Below are positions 1 through 9,064 of a stretch of 64,000 bases of DNA, piece after piece. The stretch is from the IMG/VR virus record IMGVR_UViG_3300014501_000002, positions 47,515 to 111,514 of that record; one strand, given 5' to 3'. The notes under the pieces are model-generated. The model was not told the origin of the DNA and ran no database searches. It worked only from the letters and a program-made list of their open reading frames with translations. Position 1 is the stretch's first letter. Every line of letters starts with the position of its first letter. Position numbers and translations under genes: made by a program. Source of the DNA: a virus.

Positions 1-2
1 CG

Positions 3-2174
3 TTGGCCGGACCGGGAGGCACACCTCCAGCTGCGGCCGCTCCAGATACTGCGGCTCCCGATGCAGGACAAGGCGCCCTCGGTGCTCCGGATTCAACTCA
101 GGAGCCCGTCAACGCGTCCAATCCAAAGTCGTTGTTCGCGCAGAAATTAGGCCGCGCTCTAGATAAACCAGAGAACTCAATTCCGCTGCAGGCGAATGGT
201 AAGCCTCAGCCCGGCGGATGGGCGAAGTCGTTGCTCGGCGCCGCGCAAGGTGTGTTGTCCGGTCTCGGTGATGCTCCGCAAGGAAAGGCCCCAGTCGGCG
301 GCGGAATCCTGAGTGGAATCACGGGCACGATTGCGAATCGCAATCAGCGTCTTGCTGCGCAGAAAGAGCAAGCTCAAAAGGCCCAGCACGAAAATGCCGA
401 AGATCAACGCGCACAGGAAAAACAAGATGATGCGCATCAGAAGGCACAGCTGGATAATACCGAAGCGAATCTGCGCATGATCCACACGCAGAATTTGAAC
501 CATCAAATCGGCGTCGTCGATCCAATGATTGCCGATGGAAACAAGACGCTCAAAATGTTGGAAGATCCCGATAGCGGACATCCTACGCCGGTTCTCGCAC
601 GAGATGTCACGTACGCCGACCTACAGAAGGGTGTTGTCGACGGTAAGTGGAACCTGCATGATATGACGCCGTTCCCATCTGGTAAGAAGGCAATCGGCAC
701 GGACGCGAACGGTGAGCCGCAGTACGCGACTACGTACACGCTTGTGGATGCGCACGGTAAGGTCACGCCGAACGAAGATGAGATCAAGTACCTAAACGCC
801 AATAAAGCGACCGACCAGCCCATTAAGCCGGGTCAGGAATTCGATTTCAGTTCATGGAATTCTCTGCATCAGAAGGCCGATGATATCAAGGCTCAGACAG
901 ATGCGCGAAACAAGACGTTGATCAATAACAAATTGTCCGATGCGGACGATGCTTATAAATTAGAGAAGGTCGACTTTCCTCCGGTATGGTCGAAGGCGCT
1001 GTCCGATCCTCGCGCGAAAGGCAAGGATGGTTTGCCTGATCCGATTAAAGCACGTAACCTGATCCTAAGCGACCCGGCATCGTTGAAGCAATTCCCGGAC
1101 GTTGCAAAGCTTGTTCCCGAAGCTTACCCTGGATTCGACAAACTCGAGTCTCAGGCTCAGGAAGCAGGATTTAAGGCTACGGAAGATGCTGCGAAGAAAG
1201 CGGCAGACAAGGCCGATGACATTCGTAATCTCATGACAGATGATATGAAAGCGAGTATTGCACAGCTTTCTCCGGATCGACAGAAGTTCCTTGGTCAGTA
1301 TAACCCGGAAGAACAAGGCGCGATCGTATCTCTCGGCACGAGCCCCGGCGATGTAAACTTCCGCGATGTGTTCACACGTATGGCGAAGGGCCAGAAAGGT
1401 CTCACGCCACAAGACGCGGAAAACGCCATCAAGCAAGTTTACCCGCACTGGAGCATGGCTGCGTACGCGAACACTCAAAAGATGTACAAGGACATCACGG
1501 GTGGCGGTCCGTTGTCCAAGCAGATCGCACAGTACAACAACGTTCTACAGCACGCATCCATCGCGCAAGATGCAATCACCGAAGCGACCGGTCGCGCAAA
1601 CAACCCGCGGTTCGTGAACACCGCTTTGAACCAACTCGAGAAACAGGGTTGGGGAGCCGAAGCCGGTAAATTGAATATCGCGCTCGGTACGGTCAAGGAT
1701 GAATATGCGTTGTTGCAGTCCGGCGGATACAAACCGTCTGAACAAGAACAAGCAACTCTCGACGCAGCACTAAAGCCTACCGCTACTGCTGGACAGATTT
1801 CCGGTGCATTGAAAGCCTTAGCCGACGTCGGAGCCGTTCGATTGAACCAGATCAACGATCAGTACAAGCGTAGCTCTGGTCGCAACGTTCCCGGAATGTT
1901 GAATCAGGATTCGGTGGACGCCGCAAACCACCTCAACGTCAACCCGGCTACGAGAAAGGTTCTCGGACGCATGAACGTCGCGGGCGATTTGTTCGGAAAC
2001 GACGATGGACATCTAGCGTCGCAGGATTTAGAGCAGAAGAATACGCAGGCGCCTAATGCCGCAGCCGCCCCGACACAACCAGTTGCGGGAATTCCTCACA
2101 ATGTCATTATCAACGGAAAGGTTGCAGGAGTCACGACAGATGGTGGTAAGACTTACAAGCCGGTCGCGCAATAA
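3..2174 (+). CDS. Large virion-associated protein, 5'-partial
   Basis: At least 723 residues; the frame is open to the window edge and begins at a TTG, so the true start probably lies upstream. The N-terminal ~60 residues are rich in Ala, Pro and Gly. Residues ~110-170 are a highly charged Gln/Lys/Glu stretch that should form a coiled coil. The rest is helical and Lys/Asp-rich with no enzyme motif that I recognise. Size, composition and position first in a rightward run of large proteins fit an internal or ejected virion protein, but this is inference. The stop lies 12 nt before the next start. Confidence 0.6.
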   Translation: MAGPGGTPPAAAAPDTAAPDAGQGALGAPDSTQEPVNASNPKSLFAQKLGRALDKPENSIPLQANGKPQPGGWAKSLLGAAQGVLSGLGDAPQGKAPVGGGILSGITGTIANRNQRLAAQKEQAQKAQHENAEDQRAQEKQDDAHQKAQLDNTEANLRMIHTQNLNHQIGVVDPMIADGNKTLKMLEDPDSGHPTPVLARDVTYADLQKGVVDGKWNLHDMTPFPSGKKAIGTDANGEPQYATTYTLVDAHGKVTPNEDEIKYLNANKATDQPIKPGQEFDFSSWNSLHQKADDIKAQTDARNKTLINNKLSDADDAYKLEKVDFPPVWSKALSDPRAKGKDGLPDPIKARNLILSDPASLKQFPDVAKLVPEAYPGFDKLESQAQEAGFKATEDAAKKAADKADDIRNLMTDDMKASIAQLSPDRQKFLGQYNPEEQGAIVSLGTSPGDVNFRDVFTRMAKGQKGLTPQDAENAIKQVYPHWSMAAYANTQKMYKDITGGGPLSKQIAQYNNVLQHASIAQDAITEATGRANNPRFVNTALNQLEKQGWGAEAGKLNIALGTVKDEYALLQSGGYKPSEQEQATLDAALKPTATAGQISGALKALADVGAVRLNQINDQYKRSSGRNVPGMLNQDSVDAANHLNVNPATRKVLGRMNVAGDLFGNDDGHLASQDLEQKNTQAPNAAAAPTQPVAGIPHNVIINGKVAGVTTDGGKTYKPVAQ

Positions 2175-2186
2175 TAGGAAATGATT

Positions 2187-3911
2187 ATGGCAGACACCAA
2201 CAATATCCCCGTCCCCACCGGTGCAACATTTGCGCCGGTAGAATCAGAAGCTGTTCCCGTTCCCCAAGGTGCGACATTTTCGCCGGTCACGCCTGTGTCC
2301 GATGTAAATCCCGGCACGATGTCTGCGCCTCCGAAGACAACCCCGGGCGGTCTTTTAGATACGGCGGCTCAGGCAGTAATCGATCCCATCGGCTCGGTGA
2401 GCAAAGCTTTGGATCATGTGACGTCGTCCATCGAGAATTATACGCAACAGGGACGTGCAGAACATCCGATCCTGTCCCGCATCGGTGACGCTACACGCGA
2501 AGCTAAAGAGTTGTTGACCGGCGGACAGTCGGCAGGTAAACCTCTCGGTACGTCAAGCGGCGTGACCAATAATCCCGTGACTATCGCGATGTCGACGGCT
2601 CCAGGTGCGGCTGAACTAGGCGCCGAGGCAGAACAAAGATTGACGCAAGGTTTGGAAGCGATTAAGTCAGCGCGGGTCGCGCGCACTGCAACCGCGGCAC
2701 AGGAAGCGGCTGCGAAGGTTGCAACCGTGAAACCCGTGGACCCGGCTCAGTTTGTGTATCGCGAGCCTTCCCCGGTGCCCCAACACGGCGCGCCGGTACA
2801 GGTCGACAGCCCATTGGATAATGCAACGATCAATAAACTCCCCGGTGGAAAAGATTTGAGCGCGAATGCCATCGAGACTCTCAAACAGCATGTCGGCGGC
2901 ACACCTGGCGCGGAGATTGAGGCTGGAAGCAGCCCGAAGAACACGCTCATGAAGGCCGTCGAGCCTGTCCAGCAGACCATCAAAGATACGGGTATCAAGA
3001 TGAATGACCTGATACAGAATTCACCTCCGTTTCGATCCACCGTGAAGGACGACGGCACGTTGGTTGATGTGATGGACGAACTGAAGAACAACATACCCGC
3101 GAGCGATCGCGCGAAGCTGAGTCTAGATGTGGACGATGAATTGAAGAATGCAAACGACGCGATGATTTCGTTCGATCCGAACGAAGTGCTCGCGTATCGT
3201 CGGAAGCTCGGCAGTCAGATCGATTGGAACGATATCCCGCGCAACCCGCAGACTCCGGGAGAAGTGCAGAATGTCGCGAAGGTAAAAATTTACAAGGCAT
3301 TGGGCGATAAGATTCACACCGAAGTCCCAGGCGCCGCGGAACTGGATAAAGTCTTCCAGCCGAACCTGGAATTGCAATCGCACCTCGACGCGAAGCTTGG
3401 ACGCACAGTTAGTCGCGACCCAGTGGAAGCGAACGCACAACAGCGGTCCGAATTGCTCAAGGGCAAGGCGCAGCTGGAGAACAAGGCGCACAATGATATC
3501 GTTGCGAAGAACCGCGACCTCGCCGGGCTGTCAGAGAGCGACATAAAGCCGACCATCACCGGGGCGAATGTTCCTAAGACTCCGGTAGACGTGGCAGTCG
3601 ACAAGGCTCTGGACCAGTTTAATGTACCCGTCACAGAGAAGCCCGCGTTGCGAGACATCCTTGATGTAAAGGCCGGGACTTATTACGGCACGAACACCGA
3701 TTGGGTAAACGCGAGAAATACTTTCGATAAACTGTCCCCGGCTGAGCGTGCGGCCCGATTCTCTAACCCCGAAGAGGTGCGATCGGTGCTACAGAAACAA
3801 GCTAAAAGGCAAGCTGTTAAGGCGATCCTTAAATATGGTAGTATCGGAGCGGCAGCCATCGGCACGGGTATCGACAGGTACATTCTGCACGCAGCGGCGA
3901 CGGGAGAATAA
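2187..3911 (+). CDS. Virion-associated protein with PxGATFxPV repeats
   Basis: 574 residues. ATG 2187 is preferred to ATG 2181 because AGGAA is then correctly spaced. The N-terminus carries two copies of a short repeat, PTGATFAPV and PQGATFSPV. Next comes a segment (DPIG-V-KALD...HPIL...LL) that recurs near the start of the following gene, so the two genes share a duplicated module. The remainder is helical. A hydrophobic Gly/Ala stretch near the C-terminus (YGSIGAAAIGTGI) could touch membrane. I infer a structural or ejection protein; no catalytic signature is visible. Confidence 0.6.
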   Translation: MADTNNIPVPTGATFAPVESEAVPVPQGATFSPVTPVSDVNPGTMSAPPKTTPGGLLDTAAQAVIDPIGSVSKALDHVTSSIENYTQQGRAEHPILSRIGDATREAKELLTGGQSAGKPLGTSSGVTNNPVTIAMSTAPGAAELGAEAEQRLTQGLEAIKSARVARTATAAQEAAAKVATVKPVDPAQFVYREPSPVPQHGAPVQVDSPLDNATINKLPGGKDLSANAIETLKQHVGGTPGAEIEAGSSPKNTLMKAVEPVQQTIKDTGIKMNDLIQNSPPFRSTVKDDGTLVDVMDELKNNIPASDRAKLSLDVDDELKNANDAMISFDPNEVLAYRRKLGSQIDWNDIPRNPQTPGEVQNVAKVKIYKALGDKIHTEVPGAAELDKVFQPNLELQSHLDAKLGRTVSRDPVEANAQQRSELLKGKAQLENKAHNDIVAKNRDLAGLSESDIKPTITGANVPKTPVDVAVDKALDQFNVPVTEKPALRDILDVKAGTYYGTNTDWVNARNTFDKLSPAERAARFSNPEEVRSVLQKQAKRQAVKAILKYGSIGAAAIGTGIDRYILHAAATGE

Positions 3912-4571
3912 ATGTCATCCACGAATGTTATGCCTAAGAATGCCGATCCGATCGGGGACGTGGCTAAGGCGCTCGATAGCGTCGTAGGCGAAATCACTCA
4001 GTATCCCGAACAAGACGTCAAGCAGCATCCTATCCTGATCCACATCGCGAACACGTTGCGCGCGGCAACCGATATGCTGCGTAAGGAAACCGGCGCGGAG
4101 GGAACAAACCTCACGCAGAATCAAGTTTCGCCGGGCACGGACGAACAGGCGGCCAAGGGCGTTCAGAATTTGCCGGAGTTTGCGGCGGCGCACGGCGGCG
4201 ACGAAGACCTCGCCGGTCTGTCCAAGGCCACGAAGCTTGTGGCGCTCGCGAAGAAATATCCGCAAGTCGCGGAGACGTTGAATATGGCGAAGGATCATCC
4301 GCTGCTCTCGAAGATCATCACCACGCCTCCGAAGCCGGAGCCTGCAGCGAAGTCTCCCGCAGCGAAACCGGCTGCGAAGAAAGATAAGACTGCGGCGAAG
4401 CCATCCGCTCCGGAAGCTAAGAACGAAGAGCAGCCCGAAGCCCCGCCTCCAGTCGAGGCAGGATTCGTGCGCGTGCAGGATAGTCGCGGCGGAATCCACG
4501 ACATCCCCGAGCAGGCGATCGCTGCGGCGCAACAGCGCGATCCAGGTCTCAAGATCATGGGCGGTAAATAA
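3912..4571 (+). CDS. Small virion-associated protein sharing a module with the preceding gene
   Basis: 219 residues. The ATG follows the previous stop directly. Residues ~10-50 (DPIGDVAKALDSVVGEITQY then HPIL and an LRAATDML helix) match the N-terminal module of the upstream protein. The centre is helical. Residues ~130-185 are a low-complexity Ala/Pro/Lys linker. The C-terminus is compact and ends in a predicted helix. The TAA overlaps the ATG of the next gene (TAATG), so the two are translationally coupled. Probably a minor virion component; function unknown. Confidence 0.6.
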   Translation: MSSTNVMPKNADPIGDVAKALDSVVGEITQYPEQDVKQHPILIHIANTLRAATDMLRKETGAEGTNLTQNQVSPGTDEQAAKGVQNLPEFAAAHGGDEDLAGLSKATKLVALAKKYPQVAETLNMAKDHPLLSKIITTPPKPEPAAKSPAAKPAAKKDKTAAKPSAPEAKNEEQPEAPPPVEAGFVRVQDSRGGIHDIPEQAIAAAQQRDPGLKIMGGK

Positions 4572-6634
4572 TGGCTGACGATAAGGACTATCAACAGTCC
4601 GCGGAGTTTACGCCTACTCCGGAAGATACCAGAAGTTTCCAATCGTGGACGCCCACCGGCCCCACGCAAGTTGACGGAATGGTTTCACCGGGGAACATTG
4701 ATTTGACTGCGCGCCCGATCGTTCATCACTCGGACGGATCGTCCAGTTCTTTGTATTCGTCCAGCTTCAATGAGGACGGCCGCGAAATCCTGGTCCCGCA
4801 AGTGAGCTCCGACGGCCACATGATGACCGAGCAAGAATCTCGAGATGAATACCATAAAACCGGAAAGCATCTCGGTATGTTCAAGAGCCCCGATGACGCG
4901 GATAAGTACGCGTCGATGCTTCATTTGAAACAGGGCGCGTTCCAGACATACAAGAACGGCGGGAAGTATAACCCATCCGTCGAGACTTATGACGATTGGA
5001 AAGAGCCTAAAGATGGAGCTCCGGAAAGCAGCCGATTGGTGGGCGATCGAGCACTAGCCAGCACTCAAGCACAAGCCAAAGCTGATCTTCCGCAACCGAA
5101 AACTCAATCCGCATTCGACTTCTCCGATCTAGGTGGGAAGAAAATTTCTGCGGGCGATGCGCTCAAAAAGAACGAAGCGGATGCCGCGGCAGATAACGAA
5201 CTGTACGGCACAAATCCCCAGGCGTATAAAGTCAAGCATCCGATCGATTACCAAATTCGTAAAGCACACGACTTCATGTCGAATGCGATCACCGGTCTCG
5301 CGATGCACGATCAGGCCGCAAGCACGAAGGCATTGGCTGAAGCGCCTGTACGTAAAGTGGTCAGCGGCGCGATGGGTCTCGCGGGTGTGCCGACCGGCGA
5401 ACAGGAAGGCGGGATACTGAAATCTACGTTACCAGTTAGGCCCGGTGGCGGTGAATTAGGCAACATTGAGCGCGGCCCGGATCGCCGCGTCGGCGGCGAT
5501 GAGCTACCCGTGGAAGGCGAGCGTCGTCTCGGGCCACGTCGGCAAGTCACATATTCAGATGCGCAGAGTCGCGCGATCAAGAACGTAGATGCACAAATCG
5601 CCAAGCCTGGTATAACTCCTGAAGACCATTCTTCTTTGACTCGACAGAGACAGGAAATTCTCGATCACCCGGAAGACTTCGGTGTGGTCAGCGAGGCGCG
5701 GAAAGAGCCCAACGAGCCCGGCCTTGAGCAACAGATCAACGCGGTGCGCGGCCAGATCGGTCGTGGAAAGTCTCCGGAGTCCTTGGAGCCTGGCGCCCGG
5801 TACCTGTACCAGAAGTACGTGTCGCCTCTAGGCGGCGAAATTTCTAAATCGTACAAGCCGGTTGCCGGTTTGGACCCCGAAGAGGTAGAAGCGATCGGCG
5901 GAAAGACCATCGTTCCGCCTACGCCGCACCCCGATGTGATCAAAGACGGGTGGATCACGGACCAGGGATTCGTCGAGAACCCGCACGGAACAAATCACAA
6001 ACAGAATGCACCGGACAATGATACGCAAGCTGCGATTAAAAACGGCCACGTACGTGTCGCGACGCTGGGAACGAACGGAGAGAATCTCCATTTCGAAGCA
6101 CACGACTACAGCAACCCTGTTACTCGCAAGCGCATCGCGGACGCGATTCAGCATGGGCCGCGTGCACAAAACATCAGTATGGAGTTCACGAAGTCTCAAG
6201 CTTATAAAAATGCAATGAGCATGAGCCCGGAAGATGCAATGAAATGGCTCGACTCACACGGCGGTGTCTCCGGAGTGACCGAAGAGGTTAAACCCGGCCC
6301 GGCTACCGACCCGCACGAGTATACGGAGTCTGCGAAGTACAACGGAGTGGAATACCGCGGTTTACAGAAACCAATCCTGGATGATACCGGGAAAGTTTTG
6401 CATCCCGGTGTGGCAATGTTCCAAGACCCGAAATCGGGCACGTCCGTCGCGGTGCGATTGGATGAATGGACCCCGGCGAAGCTGCACGAGCACGTAGAGG
6501 CGGCGCGCGAGCGTATGAAGGGTACGCCCAATGTTGTGAAGCCGACGTACGGCGTGGTACTGAAAAAGCTTGACAAGAAGCCGAAGATTAAGCTAGACTC
6601 TGATGAGGCTGGAAGAAAAGCCCTTTACGAATAA
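4571..6634 (+). CDS. Large virion-associated protein with conserved phage N-terminal domain
   Basis: 687 residues. Residues ~38-118 form a domain I recognise from many tailed-phage internal or ejection proteins: GNIDLTARPIV, then DGSSSS, ILVPQVSSDG, and a TGKHLGMFKSPDDADKYA helix. The domain has no proven enzymatic activity that I know of. The rest is hydrophilic, with a charged segment at ~285-320 (RGPDRRVGGDELPVEGERR) and a Lys-rich C-terminus. Coupled to the upstream gene by TAATG; the next gene follows 9 nt downstream behind AAAGGAGG. Most likely a virion protein delivered with the DNA. Confidence 0.65.
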   Translation: MADDKDYQQSAEFTPTPEDTRSFQSWTPTGPTQVDGMVSPGNIDLTARPIVHHSDGSSSSLYSSSFNEDGREILVPQVSSDGHMMTEQESRDEYHKTGKHLGMFKSPDDADKYASMLHLKQGAFQTYKNGGKYNPSVETYDDWKEPKDGAPESSRLVGDRALASTQAQAKADLPQPKTQSAFDFSDLGGKKISAGDALKKNEADAAADNELYGTNPQAYKVKHPIDYQIRKAHDFMSNAITGLAMHDQAASTKALAEAPVRKVVSGAMGLAGVPTGEQEGGILKSTLPVRPGGGELGNIERGPDRRVGGDELPVEGERRLGPRRQVTYSDAQSRAIKNVDAQIAKPGITPEDHSSLTRQRQEILDHPEDFGVVSEARKEPNEPGLEQQINAVRGQIGRGKSPESLEPGARYLYQKYVSPLGGEISKSYKPVAGLDPEEVEAIGGKTIVPPTPHPDVIKDGWITDQGFVENPHGTNHKQNAPDNDTQAAIKNGHVRVATLGTNGENLHFEAHDYSNPVTRKRIADAIQHGPRAQNISMEFTKSQAYKNAMSMSPEDAMKWLDSHGGVSGVTEEVKPGPATDPHEYTESAKYNGVEYRGLQKPILDDTGKVLHPGVAMFQDPKSGTSVAVRLDEWTPAKLHEHVEAARERMKGTPNVVKPTYGVVLKKLDKKPKIKLDSDEAGRKALYE

Positions 6635-6643
6635 AGGAGGCTT

Positions 6644-6922
6644 ATGCTCTACAGAATCTATGCAGCAAATATTTTATTTGATGATGTGGCGGTCATTTTA
6701 TGCGGCCGCGGCATTCGGTCGTTCTCGCTGATTAAGCAAGAGGGTTACTGGCGCGGCGTACCTGAAGCATCGATTGTAATCGATGTGTTCGATCAGGGTG
6801 GAGAACTTGAGAATCGGATATATGCGGCCGCAGAAGATATTCGTGCGCTCACCGGTCAAGAGATTGTGTACGTGATCGAATCCAAGGCACATGCGGTCCG
6901 ATCGATAAAACAAAAGTCTTGA
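6644..6922 (+). CDS. Hypothetical protein, 92 aa
   Basis: Strong ribosome binding site (AAAGGAGG) before the ATG. Short alternating hydrophobic and polar segments suggest a small alpha/beta fold. No family recognised. Same direction as the late genes, so probably co-transcribed with them. Confidence 0.6.
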   Translation: MLYRIYAANILFDDVAVILCGRGIRSFSLIKQEGYWRGVPEASIVIDVFDQGGELENRIYAAAEDIRALTGQEIVYVIESKAHAVRSIKQKS

Positions 6923-6979
6923 CATCAGTTTTGTAATTTCGGCTCCACCATTTCTCGGTAGCTAAAGAAAGGAGGACCA

Positions 6980-7129
6980 ATGAGTGAGAATAAGGGCGGG
7001 GACGTTCTAGCTCGCGGGAATGTGCGGTGCACATTTCAGCCAGCCGGTTCGAAAGTCTCGCAAAAGAAGTGGGATAAGATTTGGGATATCTCCACGAAGA
7101 AAGCGCCTCGCAAAAACCGCAAGAGCTAA
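6980..7129 (+). CDS. Small basic protein, 49 aa
   Basis: ATG preceded by AAAGGAGG at good spacing. The protein is very basic, with a Lys/Arg-rich C-terminus (KKAPRKNRKS) and a central KKWDKIWDI helix. No family recognised. It could bind nucleic acid or the virion interior. Confidence 0.6.
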   Translation: MSENKGGDVLARGNVRCTFQPAGSKVSQKKWDKIWDISTKKAPRKNRKS

Positions 7130-7148
7130 CCTAAAATGATCGTATCTG

Positions 7149-7179
7149 GTGCCGGGTAACTGTCCCGCAGGCCCGGCAC
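7149..7179 (+). other. Perfect 8-bp hairpin between small late genes
   Basis: GTGCCGGG and CCCGGCAC flank a 15-nt loop, lying between the 49-aa gene and the 119-aa gene. There is no T-run downstream, so it is probably not a strong intrinsic terminator. It could be an mRNA processing or stability element. Confidence 0.55.
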
Positions 7180-7204
7180 AATCCCTTGAACTGAGGAGGC
7201 TCAG

Positions 7205-7564
7205 ATGTCAAGTTTATTGGCAGTGAATTACGATGAGCGCCACAAGGCGTTCGCGGATTTCAAACAGGATATTGAAACACGGCTCGAAGCATGGCTCTTG
7301 GAACATCCTGTCCAGGAACAGAAATTGCTCACCACAGCCTTCGGGAAAAACATGATCGTGAAAGTGCTGCCGTCCAATTTCGCGTATGGCGGGTGGATCG
7401 TGTACAAGAACGGGGAGATTATGGAGACGTTCACCGGCGAGAACGCATGGTCGGACGCGACCGCGTACGGAAACAGTCTATTGAATCCAACTCTGCAAGA
7501 AGAAAATCGACAGCGAGACGAACAAGAAGAGAGGCGTCGGAGAGACGAAGGTTACATTTATTAA
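7205..7564 (+). CDS. Hypothetical protein, 119 aa
   Basis: Start supported by GAGGAGG upstream. The N-terminal helix is followed by a beta-rich centre (NMIVKVLPS, GGWIVYKNGE) and a very charged C-terminal helix of Glu/Arg repeats (RQRDEQEERRRRDEG). It is the last rightward gene before the convergent integrase. No family recognised. Confidence 0.6.
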   Translation: MSSLLAVNYDERHKAFADFKQDIETRLEAWLLEHPVQEQKLLTTAFGKNMIVKVLPSNFAYGGWIVYKNGEIMETFTGENAWSDATAYGNSLLNPTLQEENRQRDEQEERRRRDEGYIY

Positions 7565-7570
7565 GCTTAG

Positions 7571-7618
7571 GGTGCGGGCACAGTAGATCCCAGAAATGGG
7601 CACGTGTCATCCCGCACC
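7571..7618 (+). ncRNA. Conserved hairpin RNA motif, copy 1
   Basis: Stem GGTGCGGG/CCCGCACC encloses a loop starting CACAGTAGATCC, with an inner CCC-AGAAAT-GGG mini-hairpin and a second GGGCAC. The loop sequence is identical to that of copy 2 at 47266-47313 on the other strand, whose stem is AATCCGGG/CCCGGATT. Both are followed by AATTTTAA. Different stem bases that still pair point to a structured RNA or DNA hairpin. Here it closes the rightward operon against the convergent integrase, so it may act in termination or 3'-end processing. Confidence 0.6.
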
Positions 7619-7624
7619 ACAATT

Positions 7625-8539
7625 TTAAAGAACGGGCACACTCGATCCCAGAATATCAAACCCCAGCCCGGCCTTTTTGGCCCATTCCTTGCGCAGCGTA
7701 GTGTTCTGTGCAAGCTTAGAATACCGATCGGTGATATCTCGGTTGGCCGAGTGGCCGATCCAGAACTTCAGGATGTCCTCGGGTGTCCCGACTTCCCGGA
7801 GCCGCGTGGTGCGAAACCGGCGAAGGCTGTGATGTCCAGGCACGCCGTCCGCTTTCAGCGTCCGGTACGTATTATCACGTTTCATGTTGAATAGTTTGCC
7901 TGTCGGGCCACTTATCGCGCGCAGCGTATCACTGATCTCTGGGATGATATCCACCTCGCGCGTGCCTGCGGCCGTCTTCGGCGTCGCGCTTCGTCCGTCC
8001 TGTACCTGATCCCGGATAATCAGCTTGCCTTGCTCTGGGAGCCAGAACGACCCTTTGCCGTCGTCCAGGCCCGCCCGTAGCGCCAAGCATTCGCTGATTC
8101 TAAGCCCAGTACCAGCCAGAGTGATATACAGAGGCTTAAACAGCCCTTCCGCCTCGGAAATCGCCTCCTGGAGGGCTTCCCGGCCTATGCTAGGCGATGA
8201 TTGATCCGATGGATTCACTTCCGGAAGGTCGATAAAGTCTGCATTCCACGTACGCGGGTACAATTCGTTGCCATTCGCGTCCGTCGCGGAGGCTATAACC
8301 CCCTTTAAACAGTTCACGATACCACACACCGACGCCGGTTTTAGTTCCCCGGCGATCGAAGACACAAACTTCTTCATGCTTCCGTTATCGAAGTTCGCCA
8401 AGTCTTCGGCGCCGCAGAGGGGAACGATCCATGTCCGGAGGTAACTCTGGTATCTTTGCAGGGTTCCCGGCTTGGGCGGCTTCCGGCGCCGAGACTCTAA
8501 GGCTTTGATGAATGCGACCGATTGTTCTTGGATGGTCAT
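7625..8539 (-). CDS. int: Tyrosine recombinase / phage integrase
   Basis: 304 residues from ATG 8539, chosen because CAGGAGG precedes it; a longer frame starts at 8575. It catalyses site-specific strand exchange for integration and excision. An N-terminal SAM-like core-binding region precedes the catalytic domain. Catalytic residues visible: Arg147 (TGLRIS), Lys188 (TPK), His237 and Arg240 (HSLRRFR), His263 (WIGHS) and Tyr273 (RYSKL). The set is complete, so it should be active. It is the leftmost leftward gene with its own promoter, and implies a temperate lifestyle. No attP core could be assigned with certainty. Confidence 0.95.
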   Translation of the reverse strand: MTIQEQSVAFIKALESRRRKPPKPGTLQRYQSYLRTWIVPLCGAEDLANFDNGSMKKFVSSIAGELKPASVCGIVNCLKGVIASATDANGNELYPRTWNADFIDLPEVNPSDQSSPSIGREALQEAISEAEGLFKPLYITLAGTGLRISECLALRAGLDDGKGSFWLPEQGKLIIRDQVQDGRSATPKTAAGTREVDIIPEISDTLRAISGPTGKLFNMKRDNTYRTLKADGVPGHHSLRRFRTTRLREVGTPEDILKFWIGHSANRDITDRYSKLAQNTTLRKEWAKKAGLGFDILGSSVPVL

Positions 8540-8557
8540 TGTATCCTCCTGTAAACG

Positions 8558-8586
8558 AAGGTAGCATTGATTCACAGGCGGGTCAA
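8558..8586 (-). promoter_or_regulatory. Sigma70-like promoter for the integrase
   Basis: Leftward TTGACC - 17 bp - TACCTT, ending about 20 nt before the integrase ATG. The integrase can therefore be expressed independently of the long early operon. Confidence 0.6.
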
Positions 8587-8587
8587 G

Positions 8588-8806
8588 CTAATTTATTTTG
8601 ATGTTCGGATTCGGACACAACTCTTGTTTCTGTTTAATTATTTCGAGCCATACGACGGCAGCTGTAGCCGGTACTAACCCGGATGGATAGATGTCGCCCC
8701 TCTGGTATTCTTCGTCGTATTTTTTGTATAGCTTTGCACATTCTTCGCAACACTCCATATACCTCTTTTCCAACTCGTTCAATTTCCTCCGCTTCTTTTG
8801 GTCCAT
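8588..8806 (-). CDS. Small coiled-coil protein, 72 aa
   Basis: Strong TAGGAGG upstream. Residues 1-40 are a charged helix with Cys-rich ECCEECAKLYKKY, then a hydrophobic helix (AAVVWLEIIKQKQ). No family recognised. Confidence 0.6.
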   Translation of the reverse strand: MDQKKRRKLNELEKRYMECCEECAKLYKKYDEEYQRGDIYPSGLVPATAAVVWLEIIKQKQELCPNPNIKIN

Positions 8807-8814
8807 GACGCCTC

Positions 8815-8988
8815 CTAGAGATTAACGTGCCCGGTCGGACTGACCAGGTTGCGTCGGTCAGGGTGCTTCTTGCAAAAGATGATTTCGCGGCCCCATTTAT
8901 CAGCGCGGCGTTGTCTTGCTTTCGAACCGTGATAGCGCTCATTACCGCATGCAGAACACCCCGAAGTTCGATGCCTCTGTATCCACAT
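8815..8988 (-). CDS. Possible small Cys-containing protein, perhaps frameshifted
   Basis: 57 residues from ATG 8988 with CSACGNERYHG and a basic tail. No good ribosome binding site precedes this ATG. A well-placed site (AAGGAGAAG) lies before ATG 9068 in another frame, whose product begins MIDDFGVRRRPYC. A single-base slip near 8990-9020 would join both into one ~89-residue protein. It is either a small gene or a frameshifted remnant. Confidence 0.35.
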   Translation of the reverse strand: MWIQRHRTSGCSACGNERYHGSKARQRRADKWGREIIFCKKHPDRRNLVSPTGHVNL

Positions 8989-9064
8989 GGATGGCTTAAT
9001 TGGTTTCTTATGCTTCGCGGCTTGAACGCGCAGTACGGGCGTCGTCGCACGCCAAAATCATCAA

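Noticed and set aside
6919-6950. TTGACA on the plus strand as a promoter for the 49-aa gene
   Set aside because: No acceptable -10 at 15-19 bp.
7573-7602. attP core, because the 29-bp match lies beside the integrase
   Set aside because: The second copy is inside the same genome in inverted orientation and both are embedded in compensated stems, which fits an RNA hairpin better. Not excluded without host attB.
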